DNA of 5,089 nt from Anaerolineae bacterium (GTDB taxonomy: Bacteria; Chloroflexota; Anaerolineae; Aggregatilineales; Phototrophicaceae): NCBI GenBank assembly GCA_020848855.1, contig JADLHH010000050.1, positions 1-5,089 of the forward strand, read 5' to 3'. Positions 1-5,089 of this stretch are shown piece after piece; within the stretch, counting starts at the first letter, position 1; every line of letters begins with the position of its first letter. The position numbers were made by a program, and so were the translations under genes. The notes beneath the pieces are model-generated. The model worked only from the letters and a program-made list of their open reading frames with translations, was not told where the DNA came from and did not search any database.

Positions 1-2
1 CC

Positions 3-1076
3 GGTATCAAGAGTGACCACGAATGCACGACTGTCGAAGAGGCGCTGGAAAAGCTGCGGCTCGGCTTGACCATCTTCATCCGCGAAGGCACGACCACGCA
101 TAACCTGCGCCCACTGCTACCGCTGATCAAGCCGGAGAATTACGGGCGGCTGTGCTTCTGCACCGACGACCGCGTGCCCGCCAGCCTGCTGGACGAAGGC
201 TCGATTGACCACATGGTGCGCGTCGCCATCGCCAGCGGGGTTGCCCCGGTGACGGCAATCCGCCTCGGCACGATCAACACCGCCAACTACTTCCGGCTGC
301 ATCACCTCGGAGCCGTCGCGCCCGGTCGTCGCGCTGACCTGATTGTCTTCTCCGACCTGAACGACCTGCGCGCCGAGCAGGTGTATCGCGGCGGTGTGCT
401 GATGGCGGAAAACGGCAGCGTGATTGCCCACAAGCCGCCGCTGCGCCGGCTGGATTTACGCGGCTCGATGAATGTCGCGCCGGGGGATGTCGATCTGCGC
501 GTCCCGGCGTCCGGCACGCGCATCCGTGTGATCGGCGGGACGGATACGCAGGTCGTCACGCCGAGTCTGGTCGAAGACGCGACCATCGTCGAGGGAGAAG
601 CCGTGTCCGACCCGGCGCGCGACATCCTTAAGATGGTGGTCGTCGAACGCCACCGGGCGAGCGGCAGCGTCGGCAAGGCATTTATCAAGGGCTTCGGGCT
701 GAAGCGCGGCGCGCTCGCCGGATCGGTCGCCCATGATCATCATAATCTGGTCGTAATCGGCGCGGACGATGCCAGTATGCAAACCGCCATCCGCGCCGTG
801 ATCGAGATGGGCGGCGGGCTGGCGGCGGTCGACGGCGACACGGTGCTGGCGACGCTGGCGCTGCCAGTCGCCGGGCTGATGAGCGAAGCGCCGATAGGCG
901 AGGTGCGCCGGGACTACGACGCGCTGACTGCCGCCGCGCAGCGCCTGGGAAGCGCCATGCATGATCCGTTTATGGCGATGAGCTTCATGGCACTGGAAGT
1001 GATCCCGTACCTCAAGCTGACTGACGTAGGCTTGGTCGATGTCGAGCAGTTCAAGATTGTCGATTTGTTTGTGTAA
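3..1076 (+). CDS. ade: Adenine deaminase, C-terminal part (5' end outside window)
   Basis: Adenine deaminase hydrolyses adenine to hypoxanthine and ammonia in the cytoplasm, using a metal centre of the amidohydrolase superfamily. The reading frame is open from base 3, and the gene continues off the left edge. 357 residues are visible, against roughly 580-600 for the family. They begin at the SDHE segment (visible residues 4-7), which aligns with the CHES region of E. coli Ade. Next come IREG and the conserved CTDDR motif (visible residues 53-57), which supplies an active-site Asp. After the amidohydrolase strand HLGAVAPGRRADLIV comes the C-terminal domain specific to adenine deaminases. It contains GFGLKRGALAGSVAHD, HNLVVIG, MGGGLAAVDG, LPVAGLMS and a final MALEVIPYLKLTD segment, all typical of Ade. 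An in-frame TTG at 66 is internal to the conserved domain and is not the start. No frameshift or lost key residue is seen. The gene leads the purine-related cluster, separated from the next gene by 78 bp. Confidence 0.95.
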   Translation, partial: GIKSDHECTTVEEALEKLRLGLTIFIREGTTTHNLRPLLPLIKPENYGRLCFCTDDRVPASLLDEGSIDHMVRVAIASGVAPVTAIRLGTINTANYFRLHHLGAVAPGRRADLIVFSDLNDLRAEQVYRGGVLMAENGSVIAHKPPLRRLDLRGSMNVAPGDVDLRVPASGTRIRVIGGTDTQVVTPSLVEDATIVEGEAVSDPARDILKMVVVERHRASGSVGKAFIKGFGLKRGALAGSVAHDHHNLVVIGADDASMQTAIRAVIEMGGGLAAVDGDTVLATLALPVAGLMSEAPIGEVRRDYDALTAAAQRLGSAMHDPFMAMSFMALEVIPYLKLTDVGLVDVEQFKIVDLFV

Positions 1077-1094
1077 GATAAGGATGAGGGCTGT

Positions 1095-1122
1095 GTAGGG
1101 GCGTTACATGTAACGCCCCTAC
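1095..1122. repeat. Perfect 28-bp palindrome between ade and the next gene
   Basis: The left arm GTAGGGGCGTTACA is followed directly by its exact reverse complement, giving 14 bp on each side with no loop and no mismatch. Symmetry stops at the next base pair out (T1094/G1123). No T-run follows on either strand, so it does not look like a standard intrinsic terminator, although a transcript could fold into a stem here. Palindromes with GTAGGGGCG arms are, from memory, widespread dispersed elements in Chloroflexota and cyanobacterial genomes. This is therefore more likely a mobile or REP-like repeat unit than a gene-specific operator. Confidence 0.85.
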
Positions 1123-1142
1123 GAAAACCAGACCTTTGGTTC

Positions 1143-1147
1143 AGGAG
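1143..1147 (+). promoter_or_regulatory. Ribosome binding site for the 195-aa protein
   Basis: AGGAG lies 7 bases upstream of the ATG at 1155. This clear Shine-Dalgarno match fixes the start of the unrecognised gene and supports it being translated. Confidence 0.75.
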
Positions 1148-1154
1148 AAACACG

Positions 1155-1742
1155 ATGGCTGACGACTTGATATCCGAACTGCGCGCGCTGGCGAACCGCT
1201 GGGCGATGCGGGCGCGCGATTACGCCCGCGCGTCGAAGGAAGAGGGCGCGACCGAGGCGCAGGCGAACTATAATCGCGGTTTCGCCGACGGCTACTACAA
1301 AGCCGCGACCGAACTCGCCACGCTGCTGACCAACCCCGGAACGGCAGCCGCGCCGCAGCCGAAGCCGGCGTCGTCTGCCCCGGTGGCAGGCGCAGCCCAG
1401 CCGCGTCCCGCCGCTCCACAGCGTCCGGCGACACCTCCGCCCGCCGCGCCAGCACCCGCTGCCCCGCCAGAATCTCCCAAGCCGCAGGTCAAGTATGCGT
1501 CGGTTTCAGTTGGCGAAGCGGTCTCGATTCTGGTGTTCGCTGGCTGCCAGCCGCGCGACGTGACCCCCAACAAGGACAACAGCCTCCATGCGACGTTTTC
1601 GAGCTGGGGGAGCCTGATGCTGCACGAACAGGTCGACCGTGTACGAAGTGCCGATCCGAGGATTATCATTCTGAGCAGCGGTAAGATGGAATCGCACGAT
1701 TACTATATCGACTTCGCGTTCAAGGAAACGTCACTATCATGA
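1155..1742 (+). CDS. Unrecognised 195-aa protein: helical N-domain, Pro/Ala linker, small C-terminal domain
   Basis: I do not recognise this family. Residues 1-60 look like a charged helical hairpin (ELRALANRWAMRARDYA, then a turn and NRGFADGYYKAATELATLL). Residues 61-113 are a low-complexity Pro/Ala linker with scattered Lys, Arg and Gln, probably disordered. Residues 114-195 form a compact domain of mixed strand and helix (VSVGEAVSILVFAGC, ATFSSWGSLMLHEQVDRV, PRIIILSSG, YYIDFAFKE). There is no signal peptide, no membrane segment and no obvious metal or nucleotide motif. The gene is very likely real: it has an AGGAG site 7 bases before ATG, and its TGA overlaps the ygeY ATG as ATGA (1739-1742), which implies translational coupling. 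Its helix-linker-domain layout resembles an adaptor or assembly factor, but that is inference only. The linker is very GC-rich, which follows from its Ala/Pro content. Confidence 0.8.
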   Translation: MADDLISELRALANRWAMRARDYARASKEEGATEAQANYNRGFADGYYKAATELATLLTNPGTAAAPQPKPASSAPVAGAAQPRPAAPQRPATPPPAAPAPAAPPESPKPQVKYASVSVGEAVSILVFAGCQPRDVTPNKDNSLHATFSSWGSLMLHEQVDRVRSADPRIIILSSGKMESHDYYIDFAFKETSLS

Positions 1743-2938
1743 GCAATCCCAATACGATCGCTGCCATCAAATCTCGCGTCGCCGAACAGCGCGACGACAT
1801 TATCCAGTTTCTGAAAGACCTGTGTGCCATTCCCAGCTACGACAGCCAGATTCGCAAAGTCGGCGAGCGCGCCGAAGCCGAAATGCGCAGGCTCGGCTTT
1901 GACGATGTGTGGTTCGACCAGATGGGCAACGTCGTCGGCAAAATCGGGAATGGCGAGAAGAAACTGCTCTACGACAGCCACATCGACACCGTTGGCATCG
2001 GCGACCCGGATAGCTGGGAGTGGGATCCGTTCACGGGCAAGGTCGAAAACGGCGTGTTCTTCGCACGCGGCGCGTGCGACGAGAAGGGCAGCACGCCCGG
2101 CATGATCTACGGCTTGGCGCTGGCGAAGGAACTCGGCTTGCTGGACGGCGTGACCGGCTACTACTTCGGCAACATGGAAGAATGGTGCGACGGCATCGCC
2201 CCGCACGCGCTGGTCGAAGCCGAAGGCTTGCGCCCCGATTTCGTCGTGATCGGCGAGCCGACGAAAATGCAGGTATATCGCGGGCACAAGGGGCGCGTCG
2301 AGATGCAGGTGGTTGCCAAGGGTAAGAGTGCCCACGCCGCCAGCAACTTTTTGGGCGACAATGCTATCTACAAGCTGCTGCCGATCATCGATGCCATCAG
2401 CCAGGTCGAGCCGGAACTGGGCGACGATCCGTTCCTCGGACATGGGCGCATCACCGTCACCGATATGCACGTCAAGACGCCCAGCATCAACGCCGTCCCC
2501 GACGAAGCGCTGATCTACATCGACCGCCGCATCACCTTCGGCGAAGAGCCGCAGGCGGAACTCGAACGTATCCAGAAGATCATCGGCGACCGCGCGGATA
2601 TTGAGGCGTCGATCCTGTTCTACGACGACCCCAGCTACACCGGCTTCGTGTTCCCGGTGGATAAAATTTTCCCGGCGTGGGCGCTGCCCGAAGACAACGC
2701 CTACGTGCAGGCGGGTGTTCAGGCGGGAGCGCAGTTGTGGGGCGCGCCGCTGCCGACCGGCAAGTGGGATTTTTCGACCAACGGCATTTACTGGATGGGT
2801 AAGGCGGGGATTCCGAGCATCGGCTTCGGACCCGGCGATGAAATCCATGCCCACACCGTCATCGATCAGGTTCCGCTGGACGACGTGGTGCGCGCCACCG
2901 AATGGTATGCGCTGCTGCCGGGGCTGCTGCCGAAGTGA
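1739..2938 (+). CDS. ygeY: YgeY-family M20 metallo-hydrolase
   Basis: A 399-aa zinc-dependent amidohydrolase/peptidase of the M20 family, full length. The di-metal site is visible in order: SHIDTV (H81, D83), GACDEKG (bridging D114), MEEW (E147 catalytic, E148 ligand), IGEPT (E173) and AHTVID (H372). The lid/dimerisation domain (about 180-300) has KGKSAHAAS with H199, and INAVPDEALIYIDRR at 250-264. Close resemblance to the YgeY branch, often annotated as selenium-metabolism-linked hydrolase, separates it from ArgE, DapE and CPG2-type enzymes. In purine-degrading bacteria YgeY is thought to cleave a carbamoyl or acyl-type amide in ring-opened purine intermediates. The exact substrate here is inferred. 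The start is the ATG at 1739 inside the upstream TGA; AAGGAA at 1722-1727 can serve as its binding site. The stop overlaps the next gene's GTG. ArgE/DapE-like deacylase activity is the main alternative. Confidence 0.9.
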   Translation: MSNPNTIAAIKSRVAEQRDDIIQFLKDLCAIPSYDSQIRKVGERAEAEMRRLGFDDVWFDQMGNVVGKIGNGEKKLLYDSHIDTVGIGDPDSWEWDPFTGKVENGVFFARGACDEKGSTPGMIYGLALAKELGLLDGVTGYYFGNMEEWCDGIAPHALVEAEGLRPDFVVIGEPTKMQVYRGHKGRVEMQVVAKGKSAHAASNFLGDNAIYKLLPIIDAISQVEPELGDDPFLGHGRITVTDMHVKTPSINAVPDEALIYIDRRITFGEEPQAELERIQKIIGDRADIEASILFYDDPSYTGFVFPVDKIFPAWALPEDNAYVQAGVQAGAQLWGAPLPTGKWDFSTNGIYWMGKAGIPSIGFGPGDEIHAHTVIDQVPLDDVVRATEWYALLPGLLPK

Positions 2939-3534
2939 TCTACGTGATGCGGCACGGGCAGAGCGTGGTCAATCTGGAACGCGCGCTGCCGTGCCGCCGT
3001 CTCGAAGGCGATCTGACCGAGCTTGGGCGTACCCAGGCGGAACAAGCCGCGCGTTGGTTCGCTGACAAGCAGATCGCGCATATCCGCTTCAGCCCGTTTC
3101 ACCGCGCCCGGCAGACCGCCGAAATCGTCGTCGAAGTGCTGGGTGTCACGCCTATTCTGGACGAAGATTTGCGCGAAGCCAACTGCGGCGACATGGAAAA
3201 CCTGCCGTTTGATGAAGCGCTGAGCATCTGGCGGCGCGTTTACATTCGCTGGCTGCTGTTCGATGCCGAGGCGCGCTTCCCCGGCGGCGAGTCGTATGCC
3301 GAAGTCGTCGAGCGCTTCGCGCGCGCCATGCGCAAATGCCCGCCGGATGAATCGGCGCTGCTGGTCACGCACGGCGACATCACCCATACAGTCATCCCGC
3401 CGCTGTGCGTCAACGCGGCGGCGCTTCAGCAGGTCGCCCCATTGAGCAACACCGGAATAATCATCCTCGAACATTACGACGCCGATAGGTATACTTGTTC
3501 ATCATGGAATCTGGTAGATCACCTGAGCGATTGA
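2935..3534 (+). CDS. Histidine phosphatase (phosphoglycerate mutase-like), GTG start
   Basis: A 199-aa cytoplasmic member of the histidine phosphatase superfamily, which passes phosphate through a phospho-histidine. The catalytic set is complete: MRHGQS with nucleophile H7 and R6, SPFHRARQTAE with R57, acid/base E81 in LREANCGDMEN, and second His H146 in LLVTHGD. PGGES at 116-120 is typical of the family. The homology begins directly at IYVMRHG, so the GTG at 2935 is preferred over the ATG at 2902, which would add 11 Ala-rich residues overlapping ygeY. This GTG makes a 4-bp GTGA overlap with the ygeY stop, implying coupled translation. Length is normal for the CobC/GpmB-like small branch. The substrate cannot be read from the sequence. 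Its place between ygeY and the carbamoyltransferase gene suggests a role in the same pathway, perhaps removing phosphate from an intermediate or acting as a housekeeping phosphatase. Confidence 0.88.
   Translation: MIYVMRHGQSVVNLERALPCRRLEGDLTELGRTQAEQAARWFADKQIAHIRFSPFHRARQTAEIVVEVLGVTPILDEDLREANCGDMENLPFDEALSIWRRVYIRWLLFDAEARFPGGESYAEVVERFARAMRKCPPDESALLVTHGDITHTVIPPLCVNAAALQQVAPLSNTGIIILEHYDADRYTCSSWNLVDHLSD
3490..3495 (+). promoter_or_regulatory. Possible internal -10 element ahead of the carbamoyltransferase gene
   Basis: TATACT inside the 3' end of the phosphatase gene differs from the sigma-70 consensus by one base and lies about 55 bp before the ATG at 3551. The hexamer 17 bp upstream (TCGAAC, 3467-3472) matches the -35 consensus at only three positions, so this could be chance. 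If real, it would let the carbamoyltransferase gene be transcribed separately. Confidence 0.2.
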
Positions 3535-3539
3535 AGGAG
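3534..3539 (+). promoter_or_regulatory. Strong ribosome binding site for the YgeW-like gene
   Basis: AAGGAG begins on the last base of the phosphatase TGA and sits 11 bases before the ATG at 3551. It fixes that ATG as the start and shows the gene is translated from its own site, unlike the overlapping genes upstream. Confidence 0.75.
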
Positions 3540-3550
3540 TAGGCTGCATC

Positions 3551-4531
3551 ATGCAAACCGACCTGCGGGGTCGTGACCTGATCACCACCCAGGAATGGAC
3601 GCGAGACGAGATCGACACGCTGCTGGACGTGGCGTGGGATTTGAAGCGCAAGCGGGCGCTCGGCGAGCCACACGCCATCCTGCGCGACAAAGTGCTGGCG
3701 ATGCTGTTCTTCTTCACCAGCACGCGCACCCGCACCTCGTTCGAGGCGGGCATGGCGCAGTTGGGTGGGCACGCCCAGTTCATCGACAGCGAGACCACCC
3801 AGATCAGTCACGGCGACACGGCGAAGGAAATCGGCGAGATCGTCGGGCGCTACTGTGATGGTATCGCCATCCGCCAGTGCGACTGGAACTTCGGCAATAA
3901 ATACATCTGCGAAGTCGCCGCTGCCAGCCGCGTGCCGGTGCTCAACATGCAGTGCGACGTATACCACCCGTTCCAGATTCTCGCCGACCTGATGACGATT
4001 CAGGAAAAGTTCGGGCGCGACCTGCGTGGCAAGACCATCAATGTCAGTTGGGCATATGCGTCCAGCTACCAGAAGCCGTTGAGCGTGCCGCAGAGCCTGA
4101 TTCTGCTGATGGCGCGCTACGGCATGAACGTCCGTCTGACTGCGCCGCCCGAATACAGGCTGATGCCGGAAATTGTCGAGCAGGCGAAGGAAAATTCGCG
4201 CCGCAGCGGCGGCACGTTCGAAATCCTCGATGACTTCGACGCCGGGTTCAAGGGCGCGGACATCGTCTACCCGAAGTCGTGGGGAAGCTGGCTGACCACT
4301 GAAGACAATGCCGAATCCGCGAAAATCGGCAGGAAATACACCGACTGGATCACCGACTCGCGGCGCATGGCGCTGGCGAACGAGCACGCCGTCTACATGC
4401 ACTGCCTGCCCGCCGACCGCAACATCGAAGTGACCGACGAGGTGATCGACGGACCGCAGAGCATCGTCTACGACGAAGCCGAGAACCGCCTGCACGTCCA
4501 GAAGGCGGCGATGGCGCTGACGATGCGGTGA
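3551..4531 (+). CDS. ygeW: Knotted carbamoyltransferase, YgeW type
   Basis: A 326-aa member of the aspartate/ornithine carbamoyltransferase superfamily. The carbamoyl-phosphate site is intact: STRTRTSFE (57-65), HGDT (87-90), HPFQILAD (139-146) and HCLP (284-287). The second half follows E. coli YgeW closely: WAYASSYQKPLSVPQ (167-181), a Pro-containing loop where the knotted enzymes thread their chain, and GADIVYPKSWGSW (235-247). PKSWG replaces the SMG loop of ornithine carbamoyltransferase, so ornithine is an unlikely substrate. HCLPAD also matches YgeW. The C-terminus differs: RNIEVTDEVIDGPQSIVYDEAENRL resembles N-acetylornithine and succinylornithine carbamoyltransferases. The protein is some 70 residues shorter than E. 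coli YgeW (about 396 aa), lacking its N-terminal extension, an insert before HCLP and the C-terminal tail. In purine fermenters YgeW is predicted to transfer a carbamoyl group from a ureido intermediate to phosphate, feeding carbamate kinase. The 16-bp gap after the phosphatase suggests the same operon. An acetylornithine-type arginine enzyme is the alternative. Confidence 0.85.
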   Translation: MQTDLRGRDLITTQEWTRDEIDTLLDVAWDLKRKRALGEPHAILRDKVLAMLFFFTSTRTRTSFEAGMAQLGGHAQFIDSETTQISHGDTAKEIGEIVGRYCDGIAIRQCDWNFGNKYICEVAAASRVPVLNMQCDVYHPFQILADLMTIQEKFGRDLRGKTINVSWAYASSYQKPLSVPQSLILLMARYGMNVRLTAPPEYRLMPEIVEQAKENSRRSGGTFEILDDFDAGFKGADIVYPKSWGSWLTTEDNAESAKIGRKYTDWITDSRRMALANEHAVYMHCLPADRNIEVTDEVIDGPQSIVYDEAENRLHVQKAAMALTMR

Positions 4532-4550
4532 GCAGGGCGGCGGTCAGCAT

Positions 4551-4578
4551 TTAGCTGTTAGCGATTAGCCGTTAGCTT
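4551..4578 (+). repeat. Four tandem 7-bp units, TTAGCNN
   Basis: TTAGCTG, TTAGCGA, TTAGCCG and TTAGCTT follow each other without a gap; five bases are constant and two vary. The array lies 20 bp after the carbamoyltransferase stop. Its third and fourth units form the left arm of the inverted repeat at 4567-4599. It resembles heptanucleotide short tandem repeats described in filamentous cyanobacteria, and is probably a dispersed intergenic element. Confidence 0.8.
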
Positions 4579-4586
4579 CGTATAAT
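4558..4586 (+). promoter_or_regulatory. Candidate promoter of the MNT/HEPN pair
   Basis: A perfect TATAAT lies at 4581-4586 in the loop of the inverted repeat. At 17-bp spacing upstream is TTAGCG (4558-4563), which matches the -35 consensus at only three positions. Transcription would begin near 4593, giving a leader of about 27 bases before the GTG at 4620. The -10 is strong, the -35 weak. A symmetric repeat around the promoter fits autoregulation, as is usual for toxin-antitoxin operons, but this is inference. Confidence 0.4.
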
Positions 4587-4607
4587 GGAGCTAACGGCTG
4601 TTTGTTT
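4567..4607 (+). terminator. Inverted repeat, possible weak terminator of the metabolic cluster
   Basis: AGCCGTTAGCT (4567-4577) pairs perfectly with AGCTAACGGCT (4589-4599), giving an 11-bp stem with 6 G:C pairs and an 11-base loop. GTTTGTTT follows. The T-tract is interrupted by G and the loop is long, so termination may be inefficient. The same stem surrounds a TATAAT box and could instead act as an operator for the toxin-antitoxin pair downstream. Confidence 0.5.
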
Positions 4608-4619
4608 GGCAGGTGCAGC

Positions 4620-4925
4620 GTGATCAATCAACATATCCGCATTCCATACGACGAAATCGCCACATTCTGCGAGCGGCATCACATCCGCAAGCTGTCGCTG
4701 TTCGGCTCGGTGCTGCGCGACGATTTTCGCCCGGACAGCGATGTCGACGTATTGGTGGAGTTTGAACACGGCGCAGGTGTAACCTATCTCGATATGGCAC
4801 AAATGGAATCTGACCTGTCAACCATGTTAGCTCGAAAGGTCGATTTACGTGAGCCAGAAGAACTAAGCGGTTATTTTCGGCAGCGAGTTGTGGATGGCGC
4901 TCAATTGATCTATGAACGAGAATGA
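4620..4925 (+). CDS. mntA: MNT-domain nucleotidyltransferase antitoxin (MntA-like)
   Basis: A 101-aa minimal nucleotidyltransferase of the kind paired with HEPN toxins. The signature is complete: FGSVLRDDFRPDSDVDVLVEF, with G29-S30 and metal-binding D41 and D43, then KVDLR with a third acidic residue, D75. In characterised MntA-HepT systems this protein neutralises its partner by adding AMP units to a tyrosine near the toxin active site. The intact GS...DxD motif suggests that chemistry is retained here. GTG at 4620 is preferred as the start because AGG at 4611-4613 lies 6 bases upstream and the IRIPYDEIATFC helix follows directly. A TTG at 4602 would add six residues but lacks a binding site and overlaps the T-rich end of the hairpin. 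The stop overlaps the next gene by 14 bp. Base composition looks less GC-rich than in the metabolic genes, consistent with transfer. Confidence 0.88.
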   Translation: MINQHIRIPYDEIATFCERHHIRKLSLFGSVLRDDFRPDSDVDVLVEFEHGAGVTYLDMAQMESDLSTMLARKVDLREPEELSGYFRQRVVDGAQLIYERE

Positions 4926-5089
4926 CCTTATCCGTTTGCGTCACATGCTTGGCTCTGCACGTGAAGCTGCCGAGTTCGCGGACGGACAATCACGCGAGGC
5001 GCTTGAACAGGATAGGAAATTATTGCGTGCCCTGGAATGGGCGACGGGGATCATCGGAGAAGCCGCCTCAAAGATCAGTCCAGAATTTC
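4912..5089 (+). CDS. hepT: HEPN-domain toxin, HepT/DUF86 family (3' end outside window)
   Basis: An ATG at 4912 opens a frame that stays open to the right edge, giving 59 residues of a family usually about 110-120 aa long. The visible part is the characteristic helical N-terminus: NENDLIRLRHMLGSAREAAEF (2-22), a DR pair at 34-35, and LEWATGIIGEAASKIS (41-56), closely matching DUF86 proteins. HepT-type proteins are RNases with a catalytic RxxxxH motif in the C-terminal half, which lies outside the window, so activity cannot be judged. The gene overlaps the antitoxin by 14 bp in another frame and has no clear ribosome binding site, so its synthesis is probably coupled to antitoxin translation. 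This antitoxin-first order is common for MNT-HEPN pairs. Confidence 0.87.
   Translation, partial: MNENDLIRLRHMLGSAREAAEFADGQSREALEQDRKLLRALEWATGIIGEAASKISPEF

Noticed and set aside
66..68. TTG at 66 as a start for adenine deaminase
   Set aside because: The frame is open upstream to base 3 and encodes the conserved SDHE region, so the gene is simply cut by the window edge.
117..962. Several 100-170-aa open frames on the - strand opposite ade
   Set aside because: They overlap one another and a well-conserved + strand gene, and carry no motif.
1126..1141. Small hairpin AACCA/TGGTT just before the AGGAG site
   Set aside because: A 5-bp stem with a 6-base loop is expected by chance and shows no riboswitch-like context.
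1363..1493. GC-rich Pro/Ala-coding stretch as a possible DNA repeat array
   Set aside because: There is no regular repeat unit at the DNA level; the bias comes from irregular Ala and Pro codons of a protein linker.
1703..2854. A 383-aa open frame on the - strand opposite ygeY
   Set aside because: It lies entirely opposite a gene with a full M20 catalytic set, has no recognisable motif, and is the expected antisense shadow of GC-rich coding DNA.
2902..2934. ATG at 2902 as the phosphatase start
   Set aside because: It would add 11 Ala-rich residues (MVCAAAGAAAE) read from within ygeY; family homology starts at IYVMRHG, and the GTG at 2935 gives a neat stop/start overlap.
3461..4495. A 344-aa open frame on the - strand opposite the carbamoyltransferase gene
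   Set aside because: The + strand frame has STRTR, HPxQ and HCLP motifs; the - strand frame has none and is a composition artefact.

Overview
The window is a compact, GC-rich bacterial stretch in which all six recognisable genes lie on the + strand. It has two parts. Positions 1-4531 are a metabolic gene cluster related to purine/ureide catabolism. Positions about 4551-5089 hold a repeat-rich spacer followed by an MNT/HEPN toxin-antitoxin pair that runs off the right edge. No rRNA, tRNA, CRISPR array or transposase is visible. The source may be a Chloroflexota-type (Anaerolineae-like) environmental bacterium. That guess rests on the high GC, the GTG starts, the palindrome with GTAGGGGCG arms and the MNT/HEPN pair, and it is only weakly supported.

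Layout: (i) 3-1076, the C-terminal ~60% of adenine deaminase (ade), cut by the left edge; (ii) a 78-bp gap carrying a perfect 28-bp palindrome (1095-1122); (iii) 1155-1742, an unrecognised 195-aa protein with a helical N-terminus, a Pro/Ala-rich linker and a small C-terminal domain; (iv) 1739-2938, a YgeY-type M20 amidohydrolase; (v) 2935-3534, a histidine phosphatase (RHG family) whose best start is a GTG overlapping the ygeY stop; (vi) 3551-4531, a knotted carbamoyltransferase of the YgeW type; (vii) 4551-4607, four 7-bp TTAGCNN units running into an inverted repeat with TATAAT in its loop; (viii) 4620-4925, an MNT nucleotidyltransferase antitoxin; (ix) 4912-5089+, the N-terminus of a HEPN (DUF86/HepT) toxin.

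How they may work together: Ade turns adenine into hypoxanthine. YgeY and YgeW are encoded near xanthine-dehydrogenase-type and SsnA-type genes in E. coli and in gut anaerobes that ferment purines, where they act on, or are predicted to act on, ureido/diamino-acid intermediates of purine ring breakdown. Finding ade, ygeY and ygeW together suggests a purine salvage/fermentation locus. The unknown 195-aa protein and the phosphatase are tied into it by 4-bp stop/start overlaps (ATGA at 1739-1742, GTGA at 2935-2938), so they are probably co-translated with ygeY. Neither is part of the E. coli ygeWXY arrangement, and they are the most interesting unexplained components here. The toxin-antitoxin pair looks like an independent unit with its own promoter.
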